Assembly: GCA_030512335.1 (NCBI GenBank)
Contig: JAULSU010000002.1
Location: forward strand, 6,368,433-6,432,432
Source: Immersiella caudata
Lineage: Eukaryota; Ascomycota; Sordariomycetes; Sordariales; Lasiosphaeriaceae
Length of the DNA: 64,000 nucleotides
Direction of reading: 5' to 3'
Below the pieces are notes generated by a model. That model searched no databases, was not told the DNA's origin, and saw nothing but the letters and a program-made list of their open reading frames with translations. Every line of letters begins with the position of its first letter. Within the stretch, counting starts at the first letter, position 1. Of this stretch, positions 10,982-21,456 are shown in pieces. A program made the translations under genes and the position numbers.

Positions 10982-13714
10982 ATGCACCACACCCGCGCGG
11001 CGCAGCTCACCTGCATTCTTTTCCTCTACGCTCACACGGCATGGGCAGATTCGGCACCACTTGTATCGACAAACGGGCAGACGGCGGCCGTCCCATCGTG
11101 GTACATACAATCGACGTCGAAAACAGGAAGCAACGATCTCGCTTCGGTATCTAAGTTTGAAGGCGCTGACACTAAGTTGTGGCACCGCGTTGACCGCCCC
11201 TTCTGTACCTTGGTGGGTTGCTTCATCAACGCTGGTGTTTACAACGACACCGAGTTGTTTTTCTCGGAAAACTTGAAGCAAGTGGACGAGAGCCAATTCG
11301 ACGTCCCATGGCTCTACCGCGCCCAATTTTCACTGGAGCCCAGCCAAGGCACCCATTTTCACCTCATCACCCATGGCATCACTTCGCGGGCCGACATCTA
11401 TGTGAACGGCAACCAAGTTGCGGACAAGTCGCTTCAAGCGGGCTCGTACGCCGGCCAGCAATATGACATCACCAAATTGGCATCGGAGCAAAATGCGCTG
11501 GTCGTCCGGGTGTATCCCACCGCCTACAACATCGATCTCGCTGTGGGCTGGGCCGACTGGCACAACGCCCCCGCTGACCATGGGACTGGAGTCTGGAGAC
11601 CAGTCGAGATTAAGCAGACCGGACCTGTGGTGTTGGGACCGCTGCGCGTTGTGACACAGCTTGGAACACCTATTGACAGCAGCCCCGCGGATGTGACGCT
11701 CAAGTCAACAGCAAGGAATCTAGAAAATGCGCCTGTCACGGTAACGGTTTCCGCTGTCGTGTCACCAGCAACGAATGGTGGACAGACACTATCTTGGGAG
11801 GAGAGAGTCACCCTGGCGCCCCTATCCACTATGGAAATATCCGTTAGCCTGACAGTGGAATCGCCAGCTATCTGGTGGCCAAAGCAATGGGGAGACCAGT
11901 TCCTTTACAGTGCCACCCTGAGAGTCAGCGTTGATGGTGCGGCCTCGGACTCAGCAGGTGCCCAGTTCGGGTTTCGCACCGTCTCGTCTCGACGAAACAG
12001 CTTCGGCGACATTGTGTTCTCCGTAAACGGTCATCCTTTTCAGGTCCTCGGGGGTGGGTACGCGCCCGATCTCTACCTCCGCTTCGACCCGGCCAAGCTC
12101 AGAAGGGAAATGCAATACCTCATTGACCTCGGTCTCAACACCATCCGGCTCGAAGGCAAAAACGAGCACCCAGAATTGTACGACCTCGCTGACCGTATGG
12201 GTGTCATGATCATGCCCGGATGGGAATGCTGCGACAAGTGGGAGGCGTGGAGTCACAACCCCTTAAAGGACAACTATGGACCAACCCCGGTCTGGAATGA
12301 CGACGATTATGTCATTGCCAACGCCAGCATCCGGCATGAATTGTCCATGATGCAAACGCACCCAAGTGTGCTGGGTTTTCTCCTTGGCAGCGACTTCTGG
12401 CCAGATCCTAAGGCTACTGCCATCTACATGGATGCCCTCGAGGCCGTCAACTGGCAGACCCCTATCATCATCTCAGCATCCTCGCGCGGGACGGACGCGG
12501 CATCAGGGCTCGGGCCGAGTGGGATGAGAATGGAGGGGCCATATGACTGGGTGCCTCCGTCGTACTGGTGGGACAACAACGACAGCCTCTACGGCTCGGC
12601 CGCGGGGTTCGGCTCGGAGCTCTCTGCCGGCGGTGGGACTCCGGATTTGCCGTCTCTTGAAAAGTTCTTGTCACAGCCCGACCTTGAAGACTTGTGGAAG
12701 CAGCCAGATAAGAATCTTGGGTCTCACATGGGCTCGGAGGCATCTTCTTTCCGCAACCGATCCTTGTTCAACAGGGGGCTTTGGCGACGGTACGGTGCGC
12801 CGACTTCACTTGAGGACTATGTTCAAAAGGCACAGATGGCGGATTACGAAGTCACGCGCGCTCAGTTCGAGGCCTATGCATCCATGTGGAGCAATCCAAA
12901 CCGACCGGCCACCGGCATGATCTACTGGATGCTCACGGGGGCCCTGCCCAAGTTGCATTGGAACCTCTGGGACTACTACATGCGTCCGTCGGGGAACTAC
13001 TTCGGTGCCAAGCAGGGTGGTCAAATGGAGCATGTTGCATACGACTACGCGCGCAAGTCAATATGGCTCATCAACCGCTCTATTGACCGCTCAGGACAGA
13101 GACGGGTTGACGTGCAGATCATCGACGGCACCGGAAACACACTGCACGGCGATGCCGTCGACGTGACGACGGCGCCGAACTCAAGCAAAGACATCCTGTC
13201 TCTCAGCTCCGTAATGGGAAGGCATGTCGACAAGGACATTGTCTTCCTCAAACTCGTTTTGTTCGACGGGGACGGCGTCCTAAGTCGAAATGTCTACTGG
13301 TTGCCCCCCAAGACGTCTGACGTCCTGGACTGGGATAGATCTAACTGGCGGCACACTCCAGTCTCTGAGTTCAGCGACTTGACTTCGCTCGGTTCGCTTC
13401 CAACCGCGACGATCTCGGCGAAAGTGTCGTTGCAAGGGGATGGTACTGAGCGGACAGCAGTTGTGATACTCGAAAACCAATCGACGGTACCGGCGTTGTT
13501 CATTGCGCTCAGCTTGGTTGATGACGACGGAAGGGAAGTGTTGCCGTTGACGTGGTCGGACAATTATGTGACGCTGTGGCCTCGGGAGTCGTTGACGCTG
13601 ACAGCGAAACCTCTGCAAGGGGCTTCAGGGATTCCTGCCGCGGTGCGGATTTGGGGTAGGAATGTTGAACAGGTGAGCAACCCTGATCGTGCAAAATGCG
13701 GAGAATTTGGATAG
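10982..13714 (+). CDS. Secreted glycoside hydrolase family 2, exo-beta-D-glucosaminidase type
   Basis: About 910 residues starting at MHHTRAAQL, with a signal peptide (LTCILFLYAHTAWA). Domains in order: jelly-roll sugar-binding domain, immunoglobulin-like domain, TIM barrel from about residue 360, then C-terminal beta domains. The barrel has WECCDKWEAW, the acid motif GSDF (Asp471) instead of the Asn-Glu of ordinary GH2 enzymes, and FGSE (Glu546). This agrees with the Asp/Glu pair known for the exo-beta-glucosaminidase subfamily, which removes glucosamine from chitosan ends. The frame stays open upstream to 10625, but that part lacks a signal peptide. The printed end is a run into a likely intron: splicing 13673-13764 (GTGAGC to CCAG) gives an alternative end at 13782. 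Divergent from the GH95 gene. Confidence 0.88.
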   Translation: MHHTRAAQLTCILFLYAHTAWADSAPLVSTNGQTAAVPSWYIQSTSKTGSNDLASVSKFEGADTKLWHRVDRPFCTLVGCFINAGVYNDTELFFSENLKQVDESQFDVPWLYRAQFSLEPSQGTHFHLITHGITSRADIYVNGNQVADKSLQAGSYAGQQYDITKLASEQNALVVRVYPTAYNIDLAVGWADWHNAPADHGTGVWRPVEIKQTGPVVLGPLRVVTQLGTPIDSSPADVTLKSTARNLENAPVTVTVSAVVSPATNGGQTLSWEERVTLAPLSTMEISVSLTVESPAIWWPKQWGDQFLYSATLRVSVDGAASDSAGAQFGFRTVSSRRNSFGDIVFSVNGHPFQVLGGGYAPDLYLRFDPAKLRREMQYLIDLGLNTIRLEGKNEHPELYDLADRMGVMIMPGWECCDKWEAWSHNPLKDNYGPTPVWNDDDYVIANASIRHELSMMQTHPSVLGFLLGSDFWPDPKATAIYMDALEAVNWQTPIIISASSRGTDAASGLGPSGMRMEGPYDWVPPSYWWDNNDSLYGSAAGFGSELSAGGGTPDLPSLEKFLSQPDLEDLWKQPDKNLGSHMGSEASSFRNRSLFNRGLWRRYGAPTSLEDYVQKAQMADYEVTRAQFEAYASMWSNPNRPATGMIYWMLTGALPKLHWNLWDYYMRPSGNYFGAKQGGQMEHVAYDYARKSIWLINRSIDRSGQRRVDVQIIDGTGNTLHGDAVDVTTAPNSSKDILSLSSVMGRHVDKDIVFLKLVLFDGDGVLSRNVYWLPPKTSDVLDWDRSNWRHTPVSEFSDLTSLGSLPTATISAKVSLQGDGTERTAVVILENQSTVPALFIALSLVDDDGREVLPLTWSDNYVTLWPRESLTLTAKPLQGASGIPAAVRIWGRNVEQVSNPDRAKCGEFG

Positions 13715-14079
13715 TTGACCCGCGTTGCGTGCAAGAGAAAGGAAAATATTTCTGAGGATTCCAGCGCCCGAATGAATGCTAAATCGTCGAAAGCATTCGT
13801 CTTGGGAATCTTTGCGGCGGTTTTGGTCACACTGGTGTTACACACCGCTATGGTCTAGACGTCGGTTGGAGGCTGGTGCTGGTTGGTTGGTGAGTGAGTT
13901 TTGGGACGCGTGCTGCCTGTGCTGTGCCGTGGCGTGTGCTGTGGTGTGGCGTGTGCTGTGGTGTGGCGCTTTCCCCTGTGCTCCGAGCCATCGCTGATGA
14001 CATAAAGGGGCGACCCCGCGAAATTGCCGAGCGTGCCTCCGACGGCACGTATTCTCTCCTCATTTCTGCCCCATCCAAC

Positions 14080-15711
14080 ATGGTGCGTATTCTGGACCTA
14101 CCAGCCGAACTCTTCCACGAGATTCTCATCTTCGCATGCCTTGTCAGAGGCGTCCGCCGAGCTCTTCGACTCAATCTCGTGTCCACCGCGTTCCAGCGGG
14201 CATTGCAGCCCGCGCTCTTTGCCTCGGGTCTACTCGACGCATTCCATGGATATGGTGTTGGAGAGACCTTGGCGCTTTGGCAAGTGAAGCACTACCCCCA
14301 GTCCAAGGTGCAGCTATGGCATCAGTACATCGCGCATCGAATAGGGAATGCAACTGTGCTCAACGAGAAGCCATACCAGGGTCCGGACTGGGAGAGACGG
14401 CTGCTGCTGACACGGCGAGTTGGCGAGGCCTATTGCGAGCTGTCGGGATCGACCTGCGATGTGGACTGGGCTGCCCGTGTTAGGTCAGAGCTGGCCTGGC
14501 TGGTGCTCGACCGCGCAGCTGGCGCCCCGGGAGAGTCAGACTGGATACGCCTACAGGGGGAAGACCGCTGGGAGCTTTGCCGCCGGGACACTGGTCGACT
14601 TCGAATGGAAACCTACTCACTGGGTGTCGATCTGCTGAGTCTGGCGGCCCATCTCAACAATATCCACCTGGCCAAGAAACTACTCTCCGAAGGGCACTGT
14701 CCATCCCAGCACAACTACCTACTTCCACCTGCCACCGAGACGGCTGCCTTTGCTGGACATCGCGAAATGCTACTTCTGCTGCAAGAGCACCTTCCTGATT
14801 ACGACGAAACCTCGGGCCCCCGCCGATCTGGAGATGATGGACTCGGATACAAGAGTGACACCGGCGCACTTTACGGCGCTGCCCTCCGAGGGGACCTCGA
14901 GATGGTCAAGCTTGCTTTGTATCCCCCCTCACGAAAGAACGCCGATGATCCGAAAACGAGCACTGATATCTTTGGCTATCGCTGGGGTTGCACTAGAGAG
15001 TCCTTCCAACACTCACCTGCTGATTTCATCTACTACGCCGTTCGAGCGACGAGGGACTGGCCTGTCTTTGAGTATCTTATCTCGGCATTTGGTTGGCTCC
15101 GACCCAATGACGAATACACCAAGTTCCGGTGTCTTTACAATCAAGTCAACAGGGGCAACATGGACATGCTCACTGCCATGGTACACGCCGATGGGTTCGG
15201 TTTCGAGGAGGTTTTCCAAAACAACCTCTGTACCTTGCTTCGATGCGCAGTGCGCCAATGTCGCGAGGATATTGTTGATTATATTTTCGAGCATATGGGC
15301 CGTCAGTCCAGCGGCATCGCTAGACACTTTGCGTCAGAGTGCGACTGCATTACCCAAATCATCGGAGGCCTGGACCCAGACACTGGTCCGCCTTTGCCGC
15401 TCCTTGCCGCCGCTGCAGCTACAGGAAGTGTTTCCATGTTAAAGAAGCTCATCGACAGGGGGCTGCGAGTGGAAAAGGGACAGGATTCCGGTTGGCATCC
15501 CGCCCTCGTTGCAGCACTTGAGCAGGAGAACCTGGAAATGGCGAGTGTTTTGTTGACTTTGAGAGGCCCCTCTGGTCGTTGGAGGAAGAAGCTACTGAAA
15601 CGACCCGAAGACTGCGGGCTTGGAGGGTTGTCATCCGCGAAAGCATTCATTCAAGCGCACTGGGGTAACGAACACTGGCAGCCAGGGGGGCGAGACAAAT
15701 CGCAGGCGTGA
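14080..15711 (+). CDS. Ankyrin-repeat protein with F-box-like N-terminus
   Basis: 543 residues, no intron in the chosen model. It starts at MVRILDLPAELFHEILIFA, an F-box-like helix pair common at the N-terminus of fungal ankyrin proteins. Divergent ankyrin units follow: LLSLAAHLNNIHLAKKLLSEG (about 185-210), TAAFAGHREMLLLLQEH, LYGAALRGDLEMVKLAL, LAAAAATGSVSMLKKLIDRG and LVAALEQENLEMASVLL. The protein is probably an adaptor for protein binding, possibly in a ubiquitin ligase; the target is unknown. The 62 in-frame codons upstream of the chosen start have no domain character and run through a TGTGCTGTGGTGTGGCG tandem repeat, so they were left out. Confidence 0.78.
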   Translation: MVRILDLPAELFHEILIFACLVRGVRRALRLNLVSTAFQRALQPALFASGLLDAFHGYGVGETLALWQVKHYPQSKVQLWHQYIAHRIGNATVLNEKPYQGPDWERRLLLTRRVGEAYCELSGSTCDVDWAARVRSELAWLVLDRAAGAPGESDWIRLQGEDRWELCRRDTGRLRMETYSLGVDLLSLAAHLNNIHLAKKLLSEGHCPSQHNYLLPPATETAAFAGHREMLLLLQEHLPDYDETSGPRRSGDDGLGYKSDTGALYGAALRGDLEMVKLALYPPSRKNADDPKTSTDIFGYRWGCTRESFQHSPADFIYYAVRATRDWPVFEYLISAFGWLRPNDEYTKFRCLYNQVNRGNMDMLTAMVHADGFGFEEVFQNNLCTLLRCAVRQCREDIVDYIFEHMGRQSSGIARHFASECDCITQIIGGLDPDTGPPLPLLAAAAATGSVSMLKKLIDRGLRVEKGQDSGWHPALVAALEQENLEMASVLLTLRGPSGRWRKKLLKRPEDCGLGGLSSAKAFIQAHWGNEHWQPGGRDKSQA

Positions 15712-15727
15712 TAGCGACCCTAGATAG

Positions 15728-17347
15728 CTACCAGCAGTTGTAACTATCACCATCGTCGTCACCCCAAGCAGAATCTGAGCCCTCAGCATCACATGCTGCC
15801 TTGTCCGGGACGGCCGAAGCTACAGACACATACCCAGAGTCGGAATCTTCCAAGATCTTTGCCTTTCTCAAGTCCTGTAGTAACGCCACATCCAGTAAAT
15901 CTGCCGTCCCTGGCAGGGTCACCTCCTCAACACCCAACGCTTGCTTCATCTCATCCAAACTCGCGTGAAGTGGAATCACGTAACCATCCCCGGTTATGTC
16001 GGTAGCAACAACATGGCCGTAAACCTCCAATGAAACGGGATTAACCACCCAGGAACCCGAGTCCCCGTCCTGAAGTTCCTGGCCGTCATCGAGCGTGAGG
16101 AGATAGGCATCGACGAAGCCGTTCTCGGGGGAGAGCATGATAGCTCCCGGCATGTGGGATAACAGACCAAGTCTGGCACCACTAAAACGACTTGAACATG
16201 AACCGGTCAACAGAGCAACTTCAATTGGTTTGACCGAGGGGAAGCTGGCGGGGGGAGCGGCTGTCATGGGTGTAAAGCTGCGCGAGGGAAGGTTGAACTG
16301 TGACTGACTGCGAGCGTTGGGAATGCCAAGACCGCCCGAGCTTCCCGGTACCGGGATGAGGTTGGGTCGAATGCGGACGCCAGTGTCAATCTCGACGAGA
16401 GCCCAGTCGTGCTTCGGTATCAAGACTCGGTCCGCGTCCCTTCTGTCTTCCTCGACGACAGGGTGCAGGACTGTTCCAAGCGCACGAGGGTCCGCGAAAG
16501 CCGTGACCTCCAAGTTAATAGCGTCGTCCGGATCCGTGTCCAAGAGGTCGCACAGAGGGTGCCCCGCCGTCATGGCCACCAATTTGAAGTCTCCCGGTCC
16601 GTATATCAGTTTCACGATCCCCCCGATCGTAGAAACCGTGACCGAACTTTCATCCTCGATTCCGAAAGAAATTTGCAGACCGCATAGGGTGGGAAGATGC
16701 CTCTCCTTCACTCGACTCGCATCCCATGTGACACACACTTCCCCCTGAGACCTCTTCTTCGGCTCTTGTCCGACCACAATGACGTCAAACGAAGGCGTCA
16801 CCCCATCGTCGGACGTGTAGAGCTTCTTCAACTCCTGACCTTGAAGTGCAGTCTCCAAGTTACGAGTTTGGTCGCCAGCGAGAAAGATCACGATACTTGG
16901 CTTCGCCGTCTCAGCGCTAGTTCCCACAACCATCAACCTCATTGACATGGTCATCTGCGCTCTCTTCGGCTTCGCCTTGACCAAAGGGAACCCCAACGAC
17001 CGTTTTTGCAAGCTCTTGTGCAGAAGCTGTTGCATGCTCGGGGCGATTTCTCGAAACCTCGTGTTAGAGGTGTAATCGATATGGCGGCGGACAATCTGCA
17101 AGTCTTCCCGGCCGGGCATCGGCACGCTCGAAGTGCTGTTGTGGGCGAACTCATCTCGAGATGCTTGCGAAGTTGTGCTGTCTCGCCTTTTGCTGACAGG
17201 TGAATTGAATGCAGTGTTGGTTTGAGTTGCGTAACCTGAGTCAACTTGGCGTGGAATTTGGCGGGGAGAGGGCGTTTTGGTTTCGATGGGGGACGATGAG
17301 TTCATCCACTCCACAATGTGGACCTTGGAATCAATTGGGATATCCAT
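15728..17347 (-). CDS. Trypsin-fold protein with intact catalytic triad, intracellular
   Basis: 539 residues, no intron, no signal peptide. The N-terminal ~130 residues are Ser/Thr-rich and look disordered. A trypsin-like domain is inferred from three motifs in the right order and spacing: TAGHPL (His263), KHDWALVEID (Asp314) and ELQDGDSGSWV (Ser430 in a GDSGSW active-site loop). These would make a chymotrypsin-type triad. The C-terminus is acidic. Domains with the GDSGSW form occur in many uncharacterised fungal cytosolic proteins, some attached to NLR-like or ankyrin architectures, so a self-processing or defence role is possible but not shown. The gene is divergent from the membrane-protein gene at 17730, with 382 bp between starts, and convergent with the ankyrin gene (16-bp gap). 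Confidence 0.72.
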   Translation of the reverse strand: MDIPIDSKVHIVEWMNSSSPIETKTPSPRQIPRQVDSGYATQTNTAFNSPVSKRRDSTTSQASRDEFAHNSTSSVPMPGREDLQIVRRHIDYTSNTRFREIAPSMQQLLHKSLQKRSLGFPLVKAKPKRAQMTMSMRLMVVGTSAETAKPSIVIFLAGDQTRNLETALQGQELKKLYTSDDGVTPSFDVIVVGQEPKKRSQGEVCVTWDASRVKERHLPTLCGLQISFGIEDESSVTVSTIGGIVKLIYGPGDFKLVAMTAGHPLCDLLDTDPDDAINLEVTAFADPRALGTVLHPVVEEDRRDADRVLIPKHDWALVEIDTGVRIRPNLIPVPGSSGGLGIPNARSQSQFNLPSRSFTPMTAAPPASFPSVKPIEVALLTGSCSSRFSGARLGLLSHMPGAIMLSPENGFVDAYLLTLDDGQELQDGDSGSWVVNPVSLEVYGHVVATDITGDGYVIPLHASLDEMKQALGVEEVTLPGTADLLDVALLQDLRKAKILEDSDSGYVSVASAVPDKAACDAEGSDSAWGDDDGDSYNCW

Positions 17348-17729
17348 TTTGTTGATACAATGGGATTGTGGAAATTTGCAGTCGGAATGGGCGATGCTTT
17401 GATAATATCAAAGGCCAACGAACAGGAGACTGTCGCACTCCTGAAACTGCCGCAGAGTGCTGGCAGGAGCGTGTCGTCTGACCAGCATGCGGCTCGTCAA
17501 TTCGACCATGGGGAAATGCGTGGGTGCTCCGCCACGGTCGCTGTTGCCTTGCATGAGGATTTCGCACTCTTGGCGAATGGGAGGCCATTTCACCCTATCT
17601 GTCGATGCCCGATTGCCCTCGTGATCGGACAAGCGCCACCCTCCTGCCGAGCTTGCACTCGCTCGACGGATTGAAGATGGAGACAATGCAATTGATCGCC
17701 TCAAGTCTGTAATGCCATGAAAGACAACA

Positions 17730-18941
17730 ATGGGATCGCAAACGGCTTTTCCCCTCCAAATCACAACGACAGGAGACCTCAAGGCTCTGTGTCAAGTCCT
17801 GTGGAGCTGGGAGCTCTGCGACAGCTGTCTCGATGCGACACCTAAAGCTTCCCCGCGGCGCGGGGTAGCTCCGTGCCATTGCCCCTGGAGGCAGCGCGCC
17901 GAGCGGCTGGAGCCGTTTTTCGACTTCTACCGCAAAACTACACGCCCCTACGTCCCTGATTTCTTTGGCGAACATGACCAAGCGATTAGGAGCCATCAAG
18001 ACCTGCGCGATATCATCAAGTCCATCAAACAGAACGGGGCCGAACACAGTCAAGAACGTTGCATGCGCGAGTACTTCAGTCTCCGCGCTCAGGGCAAAGA
18101 GTCTTTTGTTCCCGGGAGTGACCAAGCCCGAGCATTCGAACTGGCCGTCAGGATAATGACGATGACAAGTCTCTCGTGTGACAACAGCCAAGAAGGCTTT
18201 CCGGCAGAAGCAACATGGGACGTGGAGGACAAGCAAGCCGAGGCGCCACAGACCTGGCAGGAAGTAGACACGCTCTCAGGGGCCATGAACAAGTTGTTCA
18301 TCTCCCGTATCCACCCAAGCCTTCAGAGCTCCGACAGCCAGTCATCCATCATCCGCCGAAACTTGACGGTGGTGAATTTGAAGAGAATCGCTGCTCTAAG
18401 GATTGAAGGCACTGACAATTTGCAACGTCATCTTCGCCTTGACACTACGGCGGGAGTGGTACAGATATTTCACCATACTAATTTCCTGAAAGAGCATCTT
18501 CTTGCAACGAAGCACGAGCCAAATTTGCCGCCGATCCCTCGATTGCTTGCACTGGAAACCCTCTGCACCCTCCAACTTCTATTCCCCTCCGAGTCCTCCT
18601 CCCAAGCCCTCCTCCGGAATCTCGTCAGCAAACAAGGCTTTGACCCCGACTGCCTCCGTTTCGGTACCTCACCGTTCGAGCTTGGTGGGGAGAAGGAATG
18701 GGCGATGCGGTTTCCCATCTGGGGCACGCGACTGATGCATCTTTATGACGAGATTGAGAACCCCAAGCCAAGGGGACGAATCGAGGTATGGCTGGAGCGA
18801 AAGAGCAAATCACGGCATATTATGATGGCAACCATGGTGGGAGTATTGACAGCGGTTCTTCTTGGGTTGTTTGGGCTGTGTCTCAGCATTTTCCAAACAT
18901 GGATTGCGTGGCAGCAGTGGAAAGATGGGTCGAACAGATAG
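17730..18941 (+). CDS. C-terminally membrane-anchored fungal protein of unknown function
   Basis: 403 residues. Mostly soluble, with one strongly hydrophobic segment near the C-terminus (MATMVGVLTAVLLGLFGLCLSIF) followed by QTWIAWQQW, and a basic KSKSRH patch just before it. This reads as a tail anchor or a single helix with a short outer tail. Conserved-looking motifs include MREYFSLRAQG, FELAVRIMTMT and FHHTNFLKEHLL, which mark a large filamentous-ascomycete family without known function. Its start faces the triad-bearing protein at 15728-17347 across 382 bp. The pairing suggests co-expression but no function is claimed. Confidence 0.72.
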   Translation: MGSQTAFPLQITTTGDLKALCQVLWSWELCDSCLDATPKASPRRGVAPCHCPWRQRAERLEPFFDFYRKTTRPYVPDFFGEHDQAIRSHQDLRDIIKSIKQNGAEHSQERCMREYFSLRAQGKESFVPGSDQARAFELAVRIMTMTSLSCDNSQEGFPAEATWDVEDKQAEAPQTWQEVDTLSGAMNKLFISRIHPSLQSSDSQSSIIRRNLTVVNLKRIAALRIEGTDNLQRHLRLDTTAGVVQIFHHTNFLKEHLLATKHEPNLPPIPRLLALETLCTLQLLFPSESSSQALLRNLVSKQGFDPDCLRFGTSPFELGGEKEWAMRFPIWGTRLMHLYDEIENPKPRGRIEVWLERKSKSRHIMMATMVGVLTAVLLGLFGLCLSIFQTWIAWQQWKDGSNR

Positions 18942-19738
18942 TACCAGAAGGTCGTGTTTGTTTGGTACGACAAGCGGGTGATTAGCCAACGTTGGAAGGC
19001 GGACATGCTGCTCGAGTATGCCCCAGCAGCCATCGAGATTGTGCTGCTTCAGCATATTGTGTAGGTCACCGAGTCGGCGTGGAAAGGCGCGAGAGGCCGC
19101 TCGATGTGCTGCACACTGAGGAGAAGTGGTGATGAAGGTCCATGGTGCGGTGGCACACCATCGGAGTAACTGGAGATGAGTTCGGCCTTATTGACTTTCA
19201 TGCATTCCAATGACACGTTGAAATTTGAGGGTTGCGGTGGCCTTGTGTTGTCCATCCTTTTCTAGCCACTTGAGACATGGACTGGGCTTCCAGCGCGGAA
19301 CGATGACATTCCCACTCCTTTACTCCCAGACTTTCACTTACTCGAGACGGCACCAGCAGTTGTGGTGCAACAAACCACCAACGCGGGAGGTAACATGCGA
19401 CATATTGTGGAGGGTCGGCTTTCTGCCGTATGACATCTGTGATCTCGCTTTTCCTCAGCTACCAGCAGGAGACGTCCCCTAGCCGAGACACGTAGCACAC
19501 GGGAACCGTTCTCAAATCCTTGTGTCATCAGGTGGAACTACCAAGGAAGCGTGGGACGCAGGAGTGAGCTGAGGGGGCTGGGGTGTAGCAATCGGGTTCA
19601 AAGTACGAGACGGAGGCCATTGAGTGAATTCCGAGGTATTTAACATGATGGTCACCCCCTTCCCTTGTTGGATGGCCGGGAATTTCTCTTCGTTCAACCA
19701 AACACTCGCTTTCGAGGCCAGGTCCGGCACCGTTCGTC
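18942..19738. other. Intergenic region, no supported gene
   Basis: About 800 bp. Short ORFs on both strands lack domain character. The last ~100 bp would be the promoter and leader of the cupredoxin gene. Confidence 0.5.
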
Positions 19739-20740
19739 ATGTCTCCCCCGAATCCCATCTACGGGCTCCTGCTCACCGCTGTGTCCATGGCGTCCTTATC
19801 TTCTGCACGGGACATCGACATCACTGCGAGGGGGTCGGAGTTTGTTCCCAAAACAGTTCAAGCTGTGGTGGGCGACGTCCTGGTTTTCCACTTTGAGATG
19901 AACAACCACAGTGTAGTCATGGGCAACTGGGACTGCCCGTGTGCGCCCGCGTCGTCCGGCGGCTTCTTCTCCGGCTTCCAACCTGTGCCTGAGGGACAGA
20001 AACAGAGTGTACGTCCGGTTCCCCCGACGCCCCCTTACCAATGATAGCATCATCTGACAATATGTGCCTAGCCAAATGTGTTCCGAGTGCTAATCAATGA
20101 CACGAACCCGCTCGTGTTCTACTGTTCCCAGAACGAAGGCTCGTATTGCAAGCAAGGCATGGCCGGTGCCGTCAACGCCCCTCAAGATAGGCTGGACAAG
20201 TACATTTGCAACGCCACAGCTGTTGATCGGGCCACTTCTCCGCCAGGAATTTTTGGTGGCGTTCTTGATGGTCCAGAGAGCTCAAGTGTCCCCGGGTACA
20301 AGCCTCCACCCCCTCCGACGGAAACCCCCTCACCAGGGTATGGCCCACCGGACGTTCCCCCGCCCAACCCGCCCAACCCGCCTCCTGTAGCCACAACGAC
20401 CTCGGTAGTTAACCCACCTCCGGGGACACCGGAGCCACCCCCGTACAACACTGCGCCTGGAACAGAGACTGCCCAGACGGCGACTCAGACCCTCTCCACC
20501 GCTCCTCCGCTACCCCCTGGCATTGGGACAACCTCTCCCGGTACTGGAACAACCTCCCCAGCTAGTGGTGCTGTGCCAACTCCATCTCACACAGGGGTAA
20601 CCACGCCCACTCACAGCCATACAGCCACTGCCACTGGGACGGAGACAGCCACGGCAAACTCAGCAGCTAAGCTTTGGGGCGGAGCAGTGGCAAGGGCTGT
20701 TTGCATTGCTGTTGTCGGAATTTTCATCGGAAGTATCTAG
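19739..20740 (+). CDS. Extracellular cupredoxin-like protein, Pro/Thr-rich, probable GPI anchor
   Basis: Two exons (19739-20008 and 20072-20740; 63-bp intron in phase 0) give 312 residues. The signal peptide region is LLLTAVSMASLSSA. The cupredoxin domain spans about 24-135: FHFEMNNHSVV gives His57, PLVFYC gives Cys108 and CKQGM gives Met120. The second His ligand usual in this family (HC..GM) is Tyr115 here (YCKQGM), so type I copper binding may be weakened or lost. A Pro-rich, then Thr/Ser-rich stalk (about 155-285) and a hydrophobic C-terminus (ARAVCIAVVGIFIGSI) after a small-residue site suggest a GPI-anchored wall or surface protein. Confidence 0.83.
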
Positions 20741-21456
20741 ATTCAGGGAAGAGATGTCGCGGAAGCTGGGAGGATGTAATGTTGATGTTAGGATACCAAG
20801 GGTGGGCTGCGATATGGTCCATTACCTACCTAGTCATCCTAATTCCAGGCCGTACCTCACTTTCCATGTGTTCAAGCTAGAGGCTGTTTGGTGACTCAAG
20901 TTGCTCCTGATGGGAGGGGGAAACCCTTGAAGTCTCTCGAACTGTGCTTCCGTCTGGCCACTAGCCCCAGCCTTCGCCCTGCTACTATGATGGAGGGAAA
21001 TAGCCTTCAAAAAAACAACAATGTCACAAGCAGGAAGAATGTTGACCTCCTGACGCGCACAAATCCGGGAGGGTTTAGCTGTTGGTTTTTTAGCACACTG
21101 ATATTGTGGCTTCTGTCGATACTGCATGACGTATCTCTTCTTCACAGGAGCCAATGTATATTTCCCATTGTGCCCAACCTACTTCGGACGCGCAGGATGC
21201 CAAGGTGGCGTCAGAGTTGACGTCTTCAGCGAACCTTGGAAGAACTTACTTTCCGAAATCCTGAAGCAAAACGCTTATCGACGTTGCGAAAAGGTATAAA
21301 GCAAAGGCGTGACCACATTCCTGGCCCCAACTCAGTCTCCAAAATATCCAATTTCAAGTCTTCCCGAGCCAACACGGCTATCCTATCTACCTCTCTACCT
21401 ACCAAACTTCAAGCGCCATTTGAACAACACCGATACCGTCGCTTAATTTCCACGAA
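20741..21456. other. Intergenic region, no supported gene
   Basis: About 715 bp; nothing recognisable beyond short chance ORFs. Confidence 0.5.
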
